Assembly (NCBI GenBank): GCA_964549495.1
Contig: CAZJWJ010000031.1
Coordinates: 1 to 52,751 of the forward strand
Source: JACKBJ01 sp964549495
GTDB taxonomy: Bacteria; Chloroflexota; Anaerolineae; Epilineales; Epilineaceae
Length of the DNA: 52,751 bases
Direction: 5' to 3'
Within the stretch, counting starts at the first letter, position 1; each line of letters opens with the position of its first letter. The position numbers and the translations under genes were made by a program. This document shows, piece after piece, positions 33,522 through 41,845 of the stretch. A model generated the notes under the pieces. That model was not told the DNA's origin, ran no database searches, and saw only the letters and a program-made list of their open reading frames with translations.

Positions 33522-35543
33522 TTGTCCTCCCATCCCACCTCCGATGCGCCCGGCGCCAGCTCCAAGCTGGCGCCGACTGCGTCCGCTTGCCTCTACCTGG
33601 GGCGGGCCGGCGATCCGGACACGCAGTTTCTGCAGCCCAACCCGGAGCACCGCTGCTACGCCACCGCGCCGGAGAGCAGCATCGCCCTACCCGACCAGCG
33701 CGCCTACTGCTTCGGTCAATGCGAGGCATGTCCACGCTACGTGCCCCCGGCTGCACCAGGACGCCGCGGGTCTCCGCGGCCGCTGGCCTTGGCCGACGCG
33801 GACGATGCCGAGCTGGGCGCTGGCGCGAACGACCACACGTCTCGGTCCGGATTCCTTGGCCGCCTGGCCCGCATGTCCTTCGAGGAAGTCCTGGTTCTCG
33901 TGGTCACCACGGCGCTGGTGGGGGTCATCGCGGTCTTCGCGCTGATGGGCGGACGCGACCCCCTGGCCGACCTGCCCTCCGGCGCCGCCGAGTCCGACAC
34001 CGCCACGAGCCGCTCCGACGCGGACGACGCGACCGCGGATGCCGAGGCCACCGCCTCGCCCGAGGCCAGCCAGCGATCCGAGGACCGATCGACGCCCGGC
34101 CCCAGCTCCGCCGCCGCATCGGCGGCAGGGAACGGGGATTCCGAGTCCACGGACGGCGAGGATGCGGGCGACCCGGACGCGGACGACCCGGACGATCCGG
34201 ACGCCGAGACGCCCGACCCCGGCCCCACCTCCATCCTGCCCACCCCACCGCCCGGCGGCCTGGTCGCCGCCCTGGCACCCGGCGAGCGCGGTGCGGGCAG
34301 CTTCTCGGAGGCCCTGCGCCTGCCGGCCTACGGCGAGCGCGAGCTGCGGGTGGGCAGCTTCGCCGGCGAGCGCTACCTGGGCGGCCTGCTCTTCCCGCTG
34401 AGCAAGATCCCGCCCAGCGCCAGGGTCAGCTACGTAGCCCTGGAGCTGGCCGGCCTGAGCGACAGCGCCCGCCAGGACGAGGGCGAGTGGACCGTCGAGA
34501 TGCTCGACCCCGAGGTGGCCGAGGAATGGTCGGACTTGACCTTCGCCTCCCTGCGCGAGGCGCCGGCCGAGCAGAGCCGCACCGTCTGGCGCCTGGCGGC
34601 CGAGGACCTGGCGCCGCGCAAGGTCAACGTGCTCGAGCTGGACGCCGACGCGCGCGACCTCTTCATGCAGCGCCTGGAGGCCGGCCGCATCGCCTTCCGC
34701 ATCACGGGTCCCGCGGACCCGGAAGAGGACAACCTCTTCATCTGGGACACGGGCTACGGCGAGGGCTTCGGCACCCGGCCGGTCCTGCGCGTGGCCTTCG
34801 TGCCGCCCACGCCCACCCCCACGCCGCCCGGCAGCGGTGGCGAGGGCGGCGAAGCGGCTGCCACCGCGCTGCCCTTCATCGTCTGGCTGGGCGAGCCGAC
34901 ACCCGCCCCGCCCGCGCCGACGCCGACCGCCTATCCCGAGTCGCTCTACGACCAGCTGCGCGGCAAGATCATCTTCGTCTCCGACCGCTTCAGCGTGCCC
35001 GAGGGGGCGGCGCAGCCGCCGGCCGGCTTCCGCCGCCCGCGCGGCCTGACCCAGCCCGAGCAGCTGATGGTCTACGACCCGGACTCCGGCCGCATCGGCC
35101 AGGTCACCGAGAGCTGGCCCTGGACCCTGGCCGTCGAGCGCAACGCCCGCGGCGCCGACGTCCAGGTGGGCGTGGGGGCCATGAACCAGCTGATGATCCA
35201 CGACCGCTACTCCGAGCAGCCGCGCGAACTGGTGCCGCCCGAGGGCGACAACTACGACCCCTCGGTCTCGCCGGACGGCGAATGGATCGTCTTCGTCAGC
35301 AACCGCCACCTCAACGACGAGATCTACCGCGTGCGCCGCAACGGGCAGGACCTGCAGCGCCTGACCGAGAACGACTGGCAATGGGACAAGCACCCCTCCA
35401 TCTCGCCCGACGGCGGCCAGATCGTCTTCTGGTCCAACCGCGACGGCCGGCGGCAGCTGTACCTGATGAACGCCGACGGCAGCGGCCAGCGCAACATCAG
35501 CAACAACTCCTTCAACGACTGGTCGCCGGTCTGGGTGCGCTAG
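33522..35543 (+). CDS. Surface protein: Cys-rich N-terminus, TM helix, DNRLRE-like domain, PD40 propeller repeats
   Basis: A 673-residue protein. Residues 22-74 hold a Cys/His cluster (Cys23, His43, Cys45, Cys63, Cys67, Cys70) that could bind zinc. A charged stretch and one membrane helix (about 122-144) follow, then an Asp/Ser/Pro-rich spacer to about 245. Residues of about 255-425 resemble a DNRLRE/CBM96-like domain, ending in the typical GEGFGTRPVLRVAF. After a PTPTPTPPG linker come two TolB/PD40 blades (YDPSVSPDGEWIVFVSNR and HPSISPDGGQIVFWSNRDGR). Cytoplasmic Cys domain plus outside carbohydrate-binding domains suggest a sensor or scaffold linked to the glycan. TTG 33522 is the only usable start before the Cys cluster. 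Confidence 0.65.
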   Translation: MSSHPTSDAPGASSKLAPTASACLYLGRAGDPDTQFLQPNPEHRCYATAPESSIALPDQRAYCFGQCEACPRYVPPAAPGRRGSPRPLALADADDAELGAGANDHTSRSGFLGRLARMSFEEVLVLVVTTALVGVIAVFALMGGRDPLADLPSGAAESDTATSRSDADDATADAEATASPEASQRSEDRSTPGPSSAAASAAGNGDSESTDGEDAGDPDADDPDDPDAETPDPGPTSILPTPPPGGLVAALAPGERGAGSFSEALRLPAYGERELRVGSFAGERYLGGLLFPLSKIPPSARVSYVALELAGLSDSARQDEGEWTVEMLDPEVAEEWSDLTFASLREAPAEQSRTVWRLAAEDLAPRKVNVLELDADARDLFMQRLEAGRIAFRITGPADPEEDNLFIWDTGYGEGFGTRPVLRVAFVPPTPTPTPPGSGGEGGEAAATALPFIVWLGEPTPAPPAPTPTAYPESLYDQLRGKIIFVSDRFSVPEGAAQPPAGFRRPRGLTQPEQLMVYDPDSGRIGQVTESWPWTLAVERNARGADVQVGVGAMNQLMIHDRYSEQPRELVPPEGDNYDPSVSPDGEWIVFVSNRHLNDEIYRVRRNGQDLQRLTENDWQWDKHPSISPDGGQIVFWSNRDGRRQLYLMNADGSGQRNISNNSFNDWSPVWVR

Positions 35544-35558
35544 GCTAGTCTAGGGCCC

Positions 35559-36500
35559 ATGGACATCCTGGTCACCGGCGGCGCCGGCTTCATCGGCTCC
35601 CATCTCGCCGAGCGCCTGCTGGAGCTCGGCCATCGGGTCCAGGTCCTCGACGACCTGTCCAGCGGCCGGCGCGAGCATCTGCCACCGGGCGTCGAACTCG
35701 TGGAGATGGACCTGCTCGATCCGCGGCTGGCCGAGCGCGTCGCCGAACTCCGACCCGAGGCGATCTTCCACCTGGCGGCCCAGGTCAGCGTCCAGCGCTC
35801 GCTGCGCGATCCCCTGCGCGATGCCGAGATCAACCTGCTCGGCAGCCTGCGGCTGCTCGAGGCGGCGACCGGCTGCGGCGCGCGCAAACTGGTCTACATT
35901 TCGACCGCCGCGGTCTACGGCGAGCCAGAGCAGCTGCCCGTCCCCGAATCCCACCCGCTGCGGCCGCTGAGCCCCTATGGCGCCAGCAAGCTGGCCGTCG
36001 AGCGCTACCTGCCCATCTACGCCGATCGCCACGGCCTGGACTGGGCCGCCCTGCGGCTGGCCAACGTCTACGGACCGCGCCAGGACCCGGCCGGCGAGGC
36101 CGGCGTGGTGGCCATCTTCGCCGCCCGGCTCTTGGCCGGCCGGCCTTGCACCATCCACGGGGATGGCCGGCAGAGCCGCGACTTCGTCTACGTCGGCGAC
36201 TGCGCCGAGGCCGCCGGGTTGCTGCTGGAGGGCGGATCCGGAATCTACAACATCGGCACCGGCGGCCTGACCCGCGTCGACGAGCTCTACCGGCGCATGC
36301 GCGATCTGACGGGGGGCGACCAAGCGGCCGAGCAAGGGCCGGCCAAGGACGGCGAGATCCGGCACCTGTCGCTGGATCCGGCGCGGGCCGCCTCCGAATT
36401 GGGCTGGCGGCCGCGCACCGGCTTGGACGAGGGGCTGGCGCGGACCCTGGACTGGTTTCGCGCCCGGCGCCGGCCGGAAGCCGCGGTCCTCGGGCCATGA
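35559..36500 (+). CDS. NAD-dependent sugar-nucleotide epimerase/dehydratase (GalE-like)
   Basis: A 313-residue extended short-chain dehydrogenase. TGGAGFIGSHLAERL (residues 6-20) is the NAD-binding loop. LAAQVSVQRSLRDP, STAAVYGEP with the catalytic Ser/Thr, and the YGASK Tyr-x-x-x-Lys pair complete the active site. The closest pattern is UDP-glucose 4-epimerase of the short bacterial type, but enzymes acting on GDP- or UDP-sugars share it. It sits immediately before the heptose kinase (ATGA overlap at 36497), so action on a nucleotide-heptose is conceivable. The safer reading is production of a galactose-type donor. Confidence 0.88.
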   Translation: MDILVTGGAGFIGSHLAERLLELGHRVQVLDDLSSGRREHLPPGVELVEMDLLDPRLAERVAELRPEAIFHLAAQVSVQRSLRDPLRDAEINLLGSLRLLEAATGCGARKLVYISTAAVYGEPEQLPVPESHPLRPLSPYGASKLAVERYLPIYADRHGLDWAALRLANVYGPRQDPAGEAGVVAIFAARLLAGRPCTIHGDGRQSRDFVYVGDCAEAAGLLLEGGSGIYNIGTGGLTRVDELYRRMRDLTGGDQAAEQGPAKDGEIRHLSLDPARAASELGWRPRTGLDEGLARTLDWFRARRRPEAAVLGP

Positions 36501-37474
36501 TCCTGACCCAAGCCCCGCTGCGTATCAGCCTGCTGGGCGGCGGCAGCGACTTCCCGGAGTTCTTTGGCCAGGAGGAGGGTGCCGTGCTCTCCTCCAGCAT
36601 CGACAAGTACATCGCGGTGCTGGTCAAGCGCCGCTTCGACGCCAAGATCCGCGTGGGCTACACCCGCACCGAACTGGTCGACCGGGTGGCCGATGTGGAG
36701 CACGACCTGGTGCGCGAGGCCCTGCGCTGGACCGAGGTGCAGGGCGGGGTCGAGCTGTCGACCATGGGCGACATCCCCTCGCGCGGCTCTGGCCTGGGCT
36801 CCTCGAGCACCGTCACCGTGGCCCTGCTGCACGCCCTGTGGTGCTACGCCGGCCGGCTGCCCAGCCGCCGCGAGCTGGCCGAGGCGGCCTGCGCCATCGA
36901 GCGCGATCGCCTAGGCCGGCCCATCGGCTGGCAGGACCAGTACGCCGCGGCCTACGGCGGTCTGAACCTGATCCGCTTCTGCGGGCCGGAGGTCCGGGTG
37001 GATGCCCTGGACGCCGACCCGGCCGTCGCGCGCCGGCTGGGCGAACGCCTGATGCTCTTCTTCACCGGCATCACCCGCCGATCGGCCAGCGTGCTGGGCG
37101 AGCAGCGGGCCCGGATCGAGTCGCGCCGGGCCGAGCTGCGCGCCATGGCCGCCCAGGCCCATCTGGCGGCCGAGGCCCTGGGCGCCGGCCGCATCGAGGA
37201 CCTGGGCCCCCTGATGCACGAGGGCTGGCAGCGCAAGCGCCGCCTGGCCAGCCGGGTCAGCAATCCCGAGATCGACAGGCTCTACGACCGCGCCCGCGCC
37301 GCCGGCGCCACCGGCGGCAAGATCGCCGGCGCCGGCGGCGGCGGCTTCCTCCTGCTCTTCTGCCCGCCCGAGCGCCAGCCGGCCGTCCGCCTGGCCCTGG
37401 CCGATTTGCGCGAGCTCGAGTTCGACCTCGAGCCCGAAGGCTCCTTGGTGCTGCTCCAACAGCGCAGCCGATGA
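36497..37474 (+). CDS. hddA: D-glycero-alpha-D-manno-heptose-7-phosphate kinase (HddA-like, GHMP)
   Basis: A 325-residue GHMP kinase. ATG 36497 gives the family start APLRISLLGGGSDFPEFF; the longer upstream frame is in the epimerase and is rejected. The ATP loop is SRGSGLGSSSTVTVALL (about residues 95-111), and GGKIAGAGGGGFLLLFCP (about 274-291) is the third GHMP motif. DFPEFF and the IDKYIAV segment are characteristic of HddA and related sugar kinases. HddA phosphorylates heptose 7-phosphate at C1 to give the 1,7-bisphosphate on the GDP-heptose route. gmhA and gmhB are also in this window, which supports the assignment. Confidence 0.85.
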   Translation: MILTQAPLRISLLGGGSDFPEFFGQEEGAVLSSSIDKYIAVLVKRRFDAKIRVGYTRTELVDRVADVEHDLVREALRWTEVQGGVELSTMGDIPSRGSGLGSSSTVTVALLHALWCYAGRLPSRRELAEAACAIERDRLGRPIGWQDQYAAAYGGLNLIRFCGPEVRVDALDADPAVARRLGERLMLFFTGITRRSASVLGEQRARIESRRAELRAMAAQAHLAAEALGAGRIEDLGPLMHEGWQRKRRLASRVSNPEIDRLYDRARAAGATGGKIAGAGGGGFLLLFCPPERQPAVRLALADLRELEFDLEPEGSLVLLQQRSR

Positions 37475-37520
37475 GCGCGCGGGCATCGAGGTCGGCCGCG
37501 CTGGCCGGGGAGGGGAGCCG

Positions 37521-38471
37521 ATGAGCAGCCTGGTCGTCCTGGCCGCCGGCCTGGGCCGCCGCTTCGGCGGCGGCAGCCGCAAGCAGGTGGCCGGCCTGGG
37601 ACCGGCCGGCGAGACCCTGCTGGAGTATGCGGTCCACGATGCCCTGGCGGCCGGCTTCGAGCGCCTGCTCTGCGTCATCCGGCCGGATATGCAATCCGAC
37701 TTCGAGCGGGCCCTCGGCGCGCGCCTGCGCCGCCACATCGCCCTGGACTACGCCCACCAGCGATTGGACGACCTGCCGGCCGGCCTGCGCCCGCCGCCCG
37801 ATCGGCAGCGGCCCTGGGGCACCGGCCACGCGCTCTGGGCCTGCCGGGACCAGCTGGACGGCGCCTTCGGCTTGATCAACGCCGACGACTTCTACGGGGC
37901 CGAGAGCTATCGCATCCTGGCCGCGGCCTTGGCGGGTCACGGCCCGAGCCCGGTCGCCGATCTCGCCCCGCCGGCCCGCTGGCAGCTGGTGACCTTCTCG
38001 CTCGGCCGCTGCCTCTCGCCCGGCGGCCCCGTCTCGCGCGGCGTCTGCCAGGTGGCGCCCGACGGCCGCCTGCTGCGCATCGTCGAGCGCGAGGGCATCC
38101 GCCGCCGGGCCGATGGACACATCCGCGCCGACGACGGCCGCCAGCCGGCCGAGCTGGCGCCCGACACGCCGGTCTCGATGAACATGTGGGGTTTGGACGA
38201 AGGGGTCTTTCCCTTTCTCGAGCAAAGCCTGACGGCCCTCTTGACCGATGGGCGCGATCTCGAACGCGCCGAGCTCTTCCTGCCCCAGGTCGTGGCCGAG
38301 GCCATGGCCGGCGGGCAGGCCCGCGTCCAAACCCATCCAAGTCCCGCCAGCTGGCTGGGCTTGACCCATCCCGAGGACGCCGAGCGCGTCCGCGCCGGCC
38401 TGGCGCGGCACGTCGATCGGGGCGACTACCCCAGCCCGCTCCTGGCGGCGGAGGACGAGGATGGGCGCTGA
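37521..38471 (+). CDS. Sugar-phosphate nucleotidyltransferase-like protein
   Basis: A 316-residue protein with a GT-A-like pyrophosphorylase fold. VVLAAGLGRRFGGGSRKQVAG (residues 5-25) is the nucleotide-binding signature, followed by GPAGETLLEYAVHDALAAGF. LINADDFYGAESYRIL (about 115-130) is the metal-binding segment, and VSMNMWGLDEGVFPFLEQ is characteristic of a little-studied branch. That branch is longer than HddC and lacks the usual KP-x-v-LPV signature. It has an excellent GGGGAGGGGAG ribosome-binding region. Between hddA and gmhA it is the natural candidate for making a nucleotide-activated heptose, but this is position-based inference. Confidence 0.75.
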   Translation: MSSLVVLAAGLGRRFGGGSRKQVAGLGPAGETLLEYAVHDALAAGFERLLCVIRPDMQSDFERALGARLRRHIALDYAHQRLDDLPAGLRPPPDRQRPWGTGHALWACRDQLDGAFGLINADDFYGAESYRILAAALAGHGPSPVADLAPPARWQLVTFSLGRCLSPGGPVSRGVCQVAPDGRLLRIVEREGIRRRADGHIRADDGRQPAELAPDTPVSMNMWGLDEGVFPFLEQSLTALLTDGRDLERAELFLPQVVAEAMAGGQARVQTHPSPASWLGLTHPEDAERVRAGLARHVDRGDYPSPLLAAEDEDGR

Positions 38472-39969
38472 GGCGGGCGCGAGCGCCCGCGGGACCCCGG
38501 CTCGCTGGGCGGCCCGGATCCAGCGCTACGAGACCTGGCCGACCCTGGCGCTGGCCGCGGTCCTGATCTTGGCCGAGCGGGTCGGGCCGGCCGGCCAGCT
38601 GGCCGCCCTGGCCGGCTTGGTCCTGCTCTGGCTCGCCCGGCGCCGGGCCACCGGGCGCTGGACCCGCCGCACGGTCCTGGATCTGCCCACCCTGGCCCTG
38701 CTGGCCACGCTGCCGGGGGCCATCCTGGTGGCGCCGGAGCCGGGCGCCGCCTGGTCGCGGGCGCTGTCGCTCTTGGCCGGCATCGCCCTGGCCTACGCCC
38801 TCTTGAACTTCGCGCGCAGCCCGCGCCGGGCCTGGCTGGCCTGCACCTGGCTGCTCTGGAGCGGCCTGGCGCTGGTGGCCCTGGCCCTGGTCAGCGTCGA
38901 TTGGCTGGAGAAGTACGCCCTCTTCAGCGACTACCTGCGCCGCCTGCCGCGCCTGATCGGCGCCGTGCCGCATCCGATGCTCGAGGCCTACGGTCCCCGC
39001 GAGGGCGTGGGGGTGCACCCCAACTCGGTGGCCGGCCTGCTCATCCTCTTCCTGCCGCTCTCGGCGGCCCTGCTCCTCGGCATCGGCCGGGCGGGCGAGG
39101 GCTCCGGCGCGCTGGCGCCGCCGGCCTGGATCCGGCCCCTGGCCGCGCTGAGCCTGCTGGCCGGCGGCGCGCTCCTCGTCCTGACCCAGTCGCGCGGCGC
39201 CTGGCTGGCCTGCGCCGCCGCGCTGGCCCTGCTGCTCCTCTCGCGCTGGCGCGCGGCCTTCGTCGCCGCGACCGGCGCGGGCCTGCTGGCCCTGCTGTCG
39301 GTCTTGCTGCTGGGTCCCGGCGCGGTCCTGATGCGGCTGGAGGCCTTGGGTCTGCCGGCCGGCGCCTGGGCGGGACGCGTGACGCTGTGGCGGGAATCGG
39401 TGGCGCTCTTGGAACGGCAGCCCTGGACCGGCATCGGCCTGGGCAACTTTCTCTTGGTCCACGGCCAGCGCCCGGAGTACGACGGCGGCTTCGTCTACCA
39501 GGGCTACCCGCATGCCCACAACCTGCTCCTGCAGGCCGCCCTCGACTTCGGCCTGCCGGGCATGCTGGCGGTGGTCGGACTGCAGCTGGCCCTGGCTTGG
39601 GCGGCCTGGCGCGCGCACCGGCAGCTGGCCGGGACGCCCCTGGACGGGCTGGTCTCGGGCCTGGCCTTCGGCCTCTTGGCCCACGCCCTGCACGGCCTGG
39701 TCGACTCCGTCTCCATCGGCAGCAAGGCCGGTCTGGTGCCCTGGGCCTTCGCCGGCCTCCTGGCCGGCGTCAGCGCTCGGGCCGGCCGCTGGCGCTCGGC
39801 CGGCGCTCGGCGGCGCCGTGCTAGCGCCGGACTCGATCGTGCGGCGAGTTCCGATGCTGCGGCGAGTTCCGATCCCACGACCAGTCCCGATCTCGCGACG
39901 AGTCCCGATCTCGCGATGAGTTCCGATCCCGCGTCGAGTTCCGATCCGGCCGGGCCTGCGGTACCATAG
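38461..39969 (+). CDS. O-antigen ligase/polymerase-like membrane protein with repetitive C-terminal tail
   Basis: A 502-residue polytopic protein with about eleven helices. The Wzy_C/WaaL region is clear: RVTLWRESVALLERQPWTGI, GLGNFLLVHG, then a periplasmic loop ending GYPHAHNLLLQAALDFGLPG, with the conserved His before Asn. EGVGVHPNSVAGLL is a second typical loop. The last 45 residues are a cytoplasmic-looking, Ser/Asp-rich tail built from six copies of a six-residue unit (SSDPTT, SPDLAT and similar) encoded by an 18-bp tandem repeat. It overlaps the preceding gene by 11 bp. It may be a polymerase or ligase distinct from that at 27308, perhaps serving a heptose-containing glycan. Confidence 0.8.
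   Translation: MGAEAGASARGTPARWAARIQRYETWPTLALAAVLILAERVGPAGQLAALAGLVLLWLARRRATGRWTRRTVLDLPTLALLATLPGAILVAPEPGAAWSRALSLLAGIALAYALLNFARSPRRAWLACTWLLWSGLALVALALVSVDWLEKYALFSDYLRRLPRLIGAVPHPMLEAYGPREGVGVHPNSVAGLLILFLPLSAALLLGIGRAGEGSGALAPPAWIRPLAALSLLAGGALLVLTQSRGAWLACAAALALLLLSRWRAAFVAATGAGLLALLSVLLLGPGAVLMRLEALGLPAGAWAGRVTLWRESVALLERQPWTGIGLGNFLLVHGQRPEYDGGFVYQGYPHAHNLLLQAALDFGLPGMLAVVGLQLALAWAAWRAHRQLAGTPLDGLVSGLAFGLLAHALHGLVDSVSIGSKAGLVPWAFAGLLAGVSARAGRWRSAGARRRRASAGLDRAASSDAAASSDPTTSPDLATSPDLAMSSDPASSSDPAGPAVP
39847..39954 (+). repeat. Six-copy 18-bp tandem repeat in coding sequence
   Basis: Six consecutive 18-bp units of the form AGTTCCGATCCCGCGACG, with a few substitutions per unit, encode the hexapeptide tail of the ligase-like protein. 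The unit length is a multiple of three, so copy-number change would leave the frame intact. Confidence 0.9.
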
Positions 39970-40121
39970 ATCACATAGCGGTTCGGGATCCGCGATCTCG
40001 ATTCTCGCTTCTCGATCCTCGGCCGGCGACCCTCGCCGATCGCCCCGTAACCGATTCGCATTCGATTCGTCTTCGAGCTCGATGGACCCGGGTCCGCCCT
40101 CGAGCCGCGCAGGAGCCGCGC

Positions 40122-40748
40122 ATGACCACGCCCATCGCCTCGACCGAGACGACCGCGCTGCGCGAAGCGCGCGCCGATCTCCAGGGCCAGGCCGTCGACC
40201 GCTACCTGCGGCAGGTGGAAGCCCTGGTGGCCGGCCTGCCGCGCCAGCCCATCGAGGAGGCCATCGACCTGATCCTGGACACCGGCCGGCAGGGCAAGCG
40301 GATCTACATCCTGGGCAACGGCGGCAGCGCAGCCACCGCCTCGCATATGGCCAACGACCTCTGCAAGCAGGCCGCCGTGGCCGGCGTGCCGCCCCTGCGG
40401 GCCATGGCGATGACCGACAACGTGCCCTTGATCACGGCCTGGAGCAACGACTACGACTACGATTCCGCCTTCGCCGGCCCCTTGCGCAACCACCTGGAGC
40501 CGGGCGATTTGCTCATCGCCATCTCGACCAGCGGCCGCTCGGTCAACGTGCTGCGCGCCGTCGACCTGGCGCGCGAGACGGGCGCCCGGAGCATCGGCCT
40601 GACCGGACGCGACGGCGGCGACCTGGCCGCGCGGGTCGATTGCTGCATCCACGCCCCTTCCGACGACGTCGCGCAGCTCGAGGACGCGCATCTGGTGGTC
40701 AACCACAGCATCACCACCGGCATCCGCGCCCGGCTGCTCTCGGGCTGA
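40122..40748 (+). CDS. gmhA: Phosphoheptose isomerase (SIS domain)
   Basis: A 208-residue SIS-domain protein of GmhA length. IYILGNGGSAATASHMANDL (about residues 61-80) is the phosphosugar-binding hallmark, and LLIAISTSGRSVNVLRAVDLA (about 127-147) is the second. A late AQLEDAHLVVNHSI holds the Glu and His expected for isomerisation. GmhA converts sedoheptulose 7-phosphate to D-glycero-D-manno-heptose 7-phosphate, the first step of nucleotide-heptose synthesis. An AGGAG site (40111-40115) sits six bases before the ATG, and 152 bp with TCGATTC-rich sequence separate it from the preceding gene. Confidence 0.92.
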   Translation: MTTPIASTETTALREARADLQGQAVDRYLRQVEALVAGLPRQPIEEAIDLILDTGRQGKRIYILGNGGSAATASHMANDLCKQAAVAGVPPLRAMAMTDNVPLITAWSNDYDYDSAFAGPLRNHLEPGDLLIAISTSGRSVNVLRAVDLARETGARSIGLTGRDGGDLAARVDCCIHAPSDDVAQLEDAHLVVNHSITTGIRARLLSG

Positions 40749-40768
40749 GCCCGCGCTCGGCCGCGATC

Positions 40769-41845
40769 ATGTCGCGATCGGTCGCCGAGCGGGCGGTCCG
40801 CAGCCAGCCGATCTCGATCATCGTGCCGGCCCGCGATGCGGCCGAGACCTTGGGGGCCTGCCTGGACGCCCTGGCCGAGCAGCGCGGTCTGGACGCGCCG
40901 CCGGAGGTGCTGGTGGTCGACGACGGCTCGCGGGACGAGACGGCCGACATCGCCGGCGCGCATCGCCTGGCGCCGCGCTTGCTGCGCCAGCCCCCTCGCG
41001 GCGCGGCGGCGGCCCGCAACCGCGGCGCGGCGGCGGCCCACGGCCGGCTGCTGCTCTTCACCGACGCCGACTGCCGGCCGCGGCCCGACTGGGCGCGCGA
41101 GATGATCCGGCCCTTCGAGCGCGATGCCGAGCTGGCGGGGGTCAAGGGCTTCTTCGAGAGCGACCAGACGGCCCTGGTGGCGCGGCTGACCCAGGCCGAG
41201 TACGAGGCCAAGGAGGCCCGCATGGCCGCCCGCGGCGCGGTGCCCTTTGCCGACACGGCCGCGGCCGGCTACCGGGCCGAGGTCTTCCGCTCGGCCGGGG
41301 GCTTCCGGGCCGACCTGCCGGCGGTCGAGGACACCGAGCTGGCCTTCCGCCTGGCCGCCGCCGGCCGGCGCATCGTCGTCGCCCCGGCGGCGCGGGTCCT
41401 GCACCGGCATCCGGAGACCTGGCCGGCCTACCTGCGCCGCAAGTGGCGCTACGGCCGCTGGGGCGCCGAGGCCTACCTGGCCCATCCCGGCCGGGTGGCC
41501 GACGACTCGCGCACCTCGGCCGCCATGCGCCTGCAGCTGCTGCTGCTGCCCCCGGGCCTGGCGGCCGCGCTCCTCGCGCCCGTCTCGACGCTCGCCCTCC
41601 CCGCCCTGGGCCTCGTCGCCCTGCTCTTCGCGATCAGCTGCTTGCCCTTCGCCCTGCGCGCCCGGGCCAAGGGTCTGGACGCCGCCCTAGCCGCGCCGCT
41701 GCTCTGCCTGCTGCGCGCCTTGGCGCTGGATGCCGGGCTGGCCCGGGGCCTGGCCGCGCGCCTGGCGACCGGTCGCCGGGCGCCCCAGCCCTTGCCGGCC
41801 ATCCCGGGCCCGCCGCCCGAGGACCCGCTGGGGCCGGCCGGCTGA
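40769..41845 (+). CDS. GT2-family glycosyltransferase with C-terminal membrane segments
   Basis: A 358-residue GT-A enzyme of the processive or mycofactocin-like type. The start at ATG 40769 puts ISIIVPARDAAETLGACLDA near the N-terminus; the longer upstream frame lies in gmhA. Motifs are VVDDGSRDETADIAG, RGAAAARNRGAAAAHG, LLFTDADCRP (DxD) and FRADLPAVEDTELAFRLAAAG with the catalytic ED. LRRKWRYGRWGAEAYL replaces the QxxRW-like region. Two hydrophobic helices (about residues 255-305) anchor the C-terminus. It probably adds a sugar at the inner membrane face, and its place next to gmhA makes a heptosyl donor possible. It shares one base with the next gene (TGATG). Confidence 0.84.
   Translation: MSRSVAERAVRSQPISIIVPARDAAETLGACLDALAEQRGLDAPPEVLVVDDGSRDETADIAGAHRLAPRLLRQPPRGAAAARNRGAAAAHGRLLLFTDADCRPRPDWAREMIRPFERDAELAGVKGFFESDQTALVARLTQAEYEAKEARMAARGAVPFADTAAAGYRAEVFRSAGGFRADLPAVEDTELAFRLAAAGRRIVVAPAARVLHRHPETWPAYLRRKWRYGRWGAEAYLAHPGRVADDSRTSAAMRLQLLLLPPGLAAALLAPVSTLALPALGLVALLFAISCLPFALRARAKGLDAALAAPLLCLLRALALDAGLARGLAARLATGRRAPQPLPAIPGPPPEDPLGPAG

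Noticed and set aside
33687..35393. A 568-codon minus-strand frame opposite the DNRLRE/PD40 protein
   Set aside because: Shadow of the real gene; its Val/Gly/Ala-rich product shows no motif.
33587..35548. A 653-codon plus-strand frame shifted relative to the gene at 33522
   Set aside because: Arg/Pro-rich nonsense composition; the other frame has PD40 and DNRLRE-like motifs.
39847..39954. Tandem repeats considered as a CRISPR array
   Set aside because: The units are contiguous with no spacers, are coding in frame, and no cas genes are present in the window.
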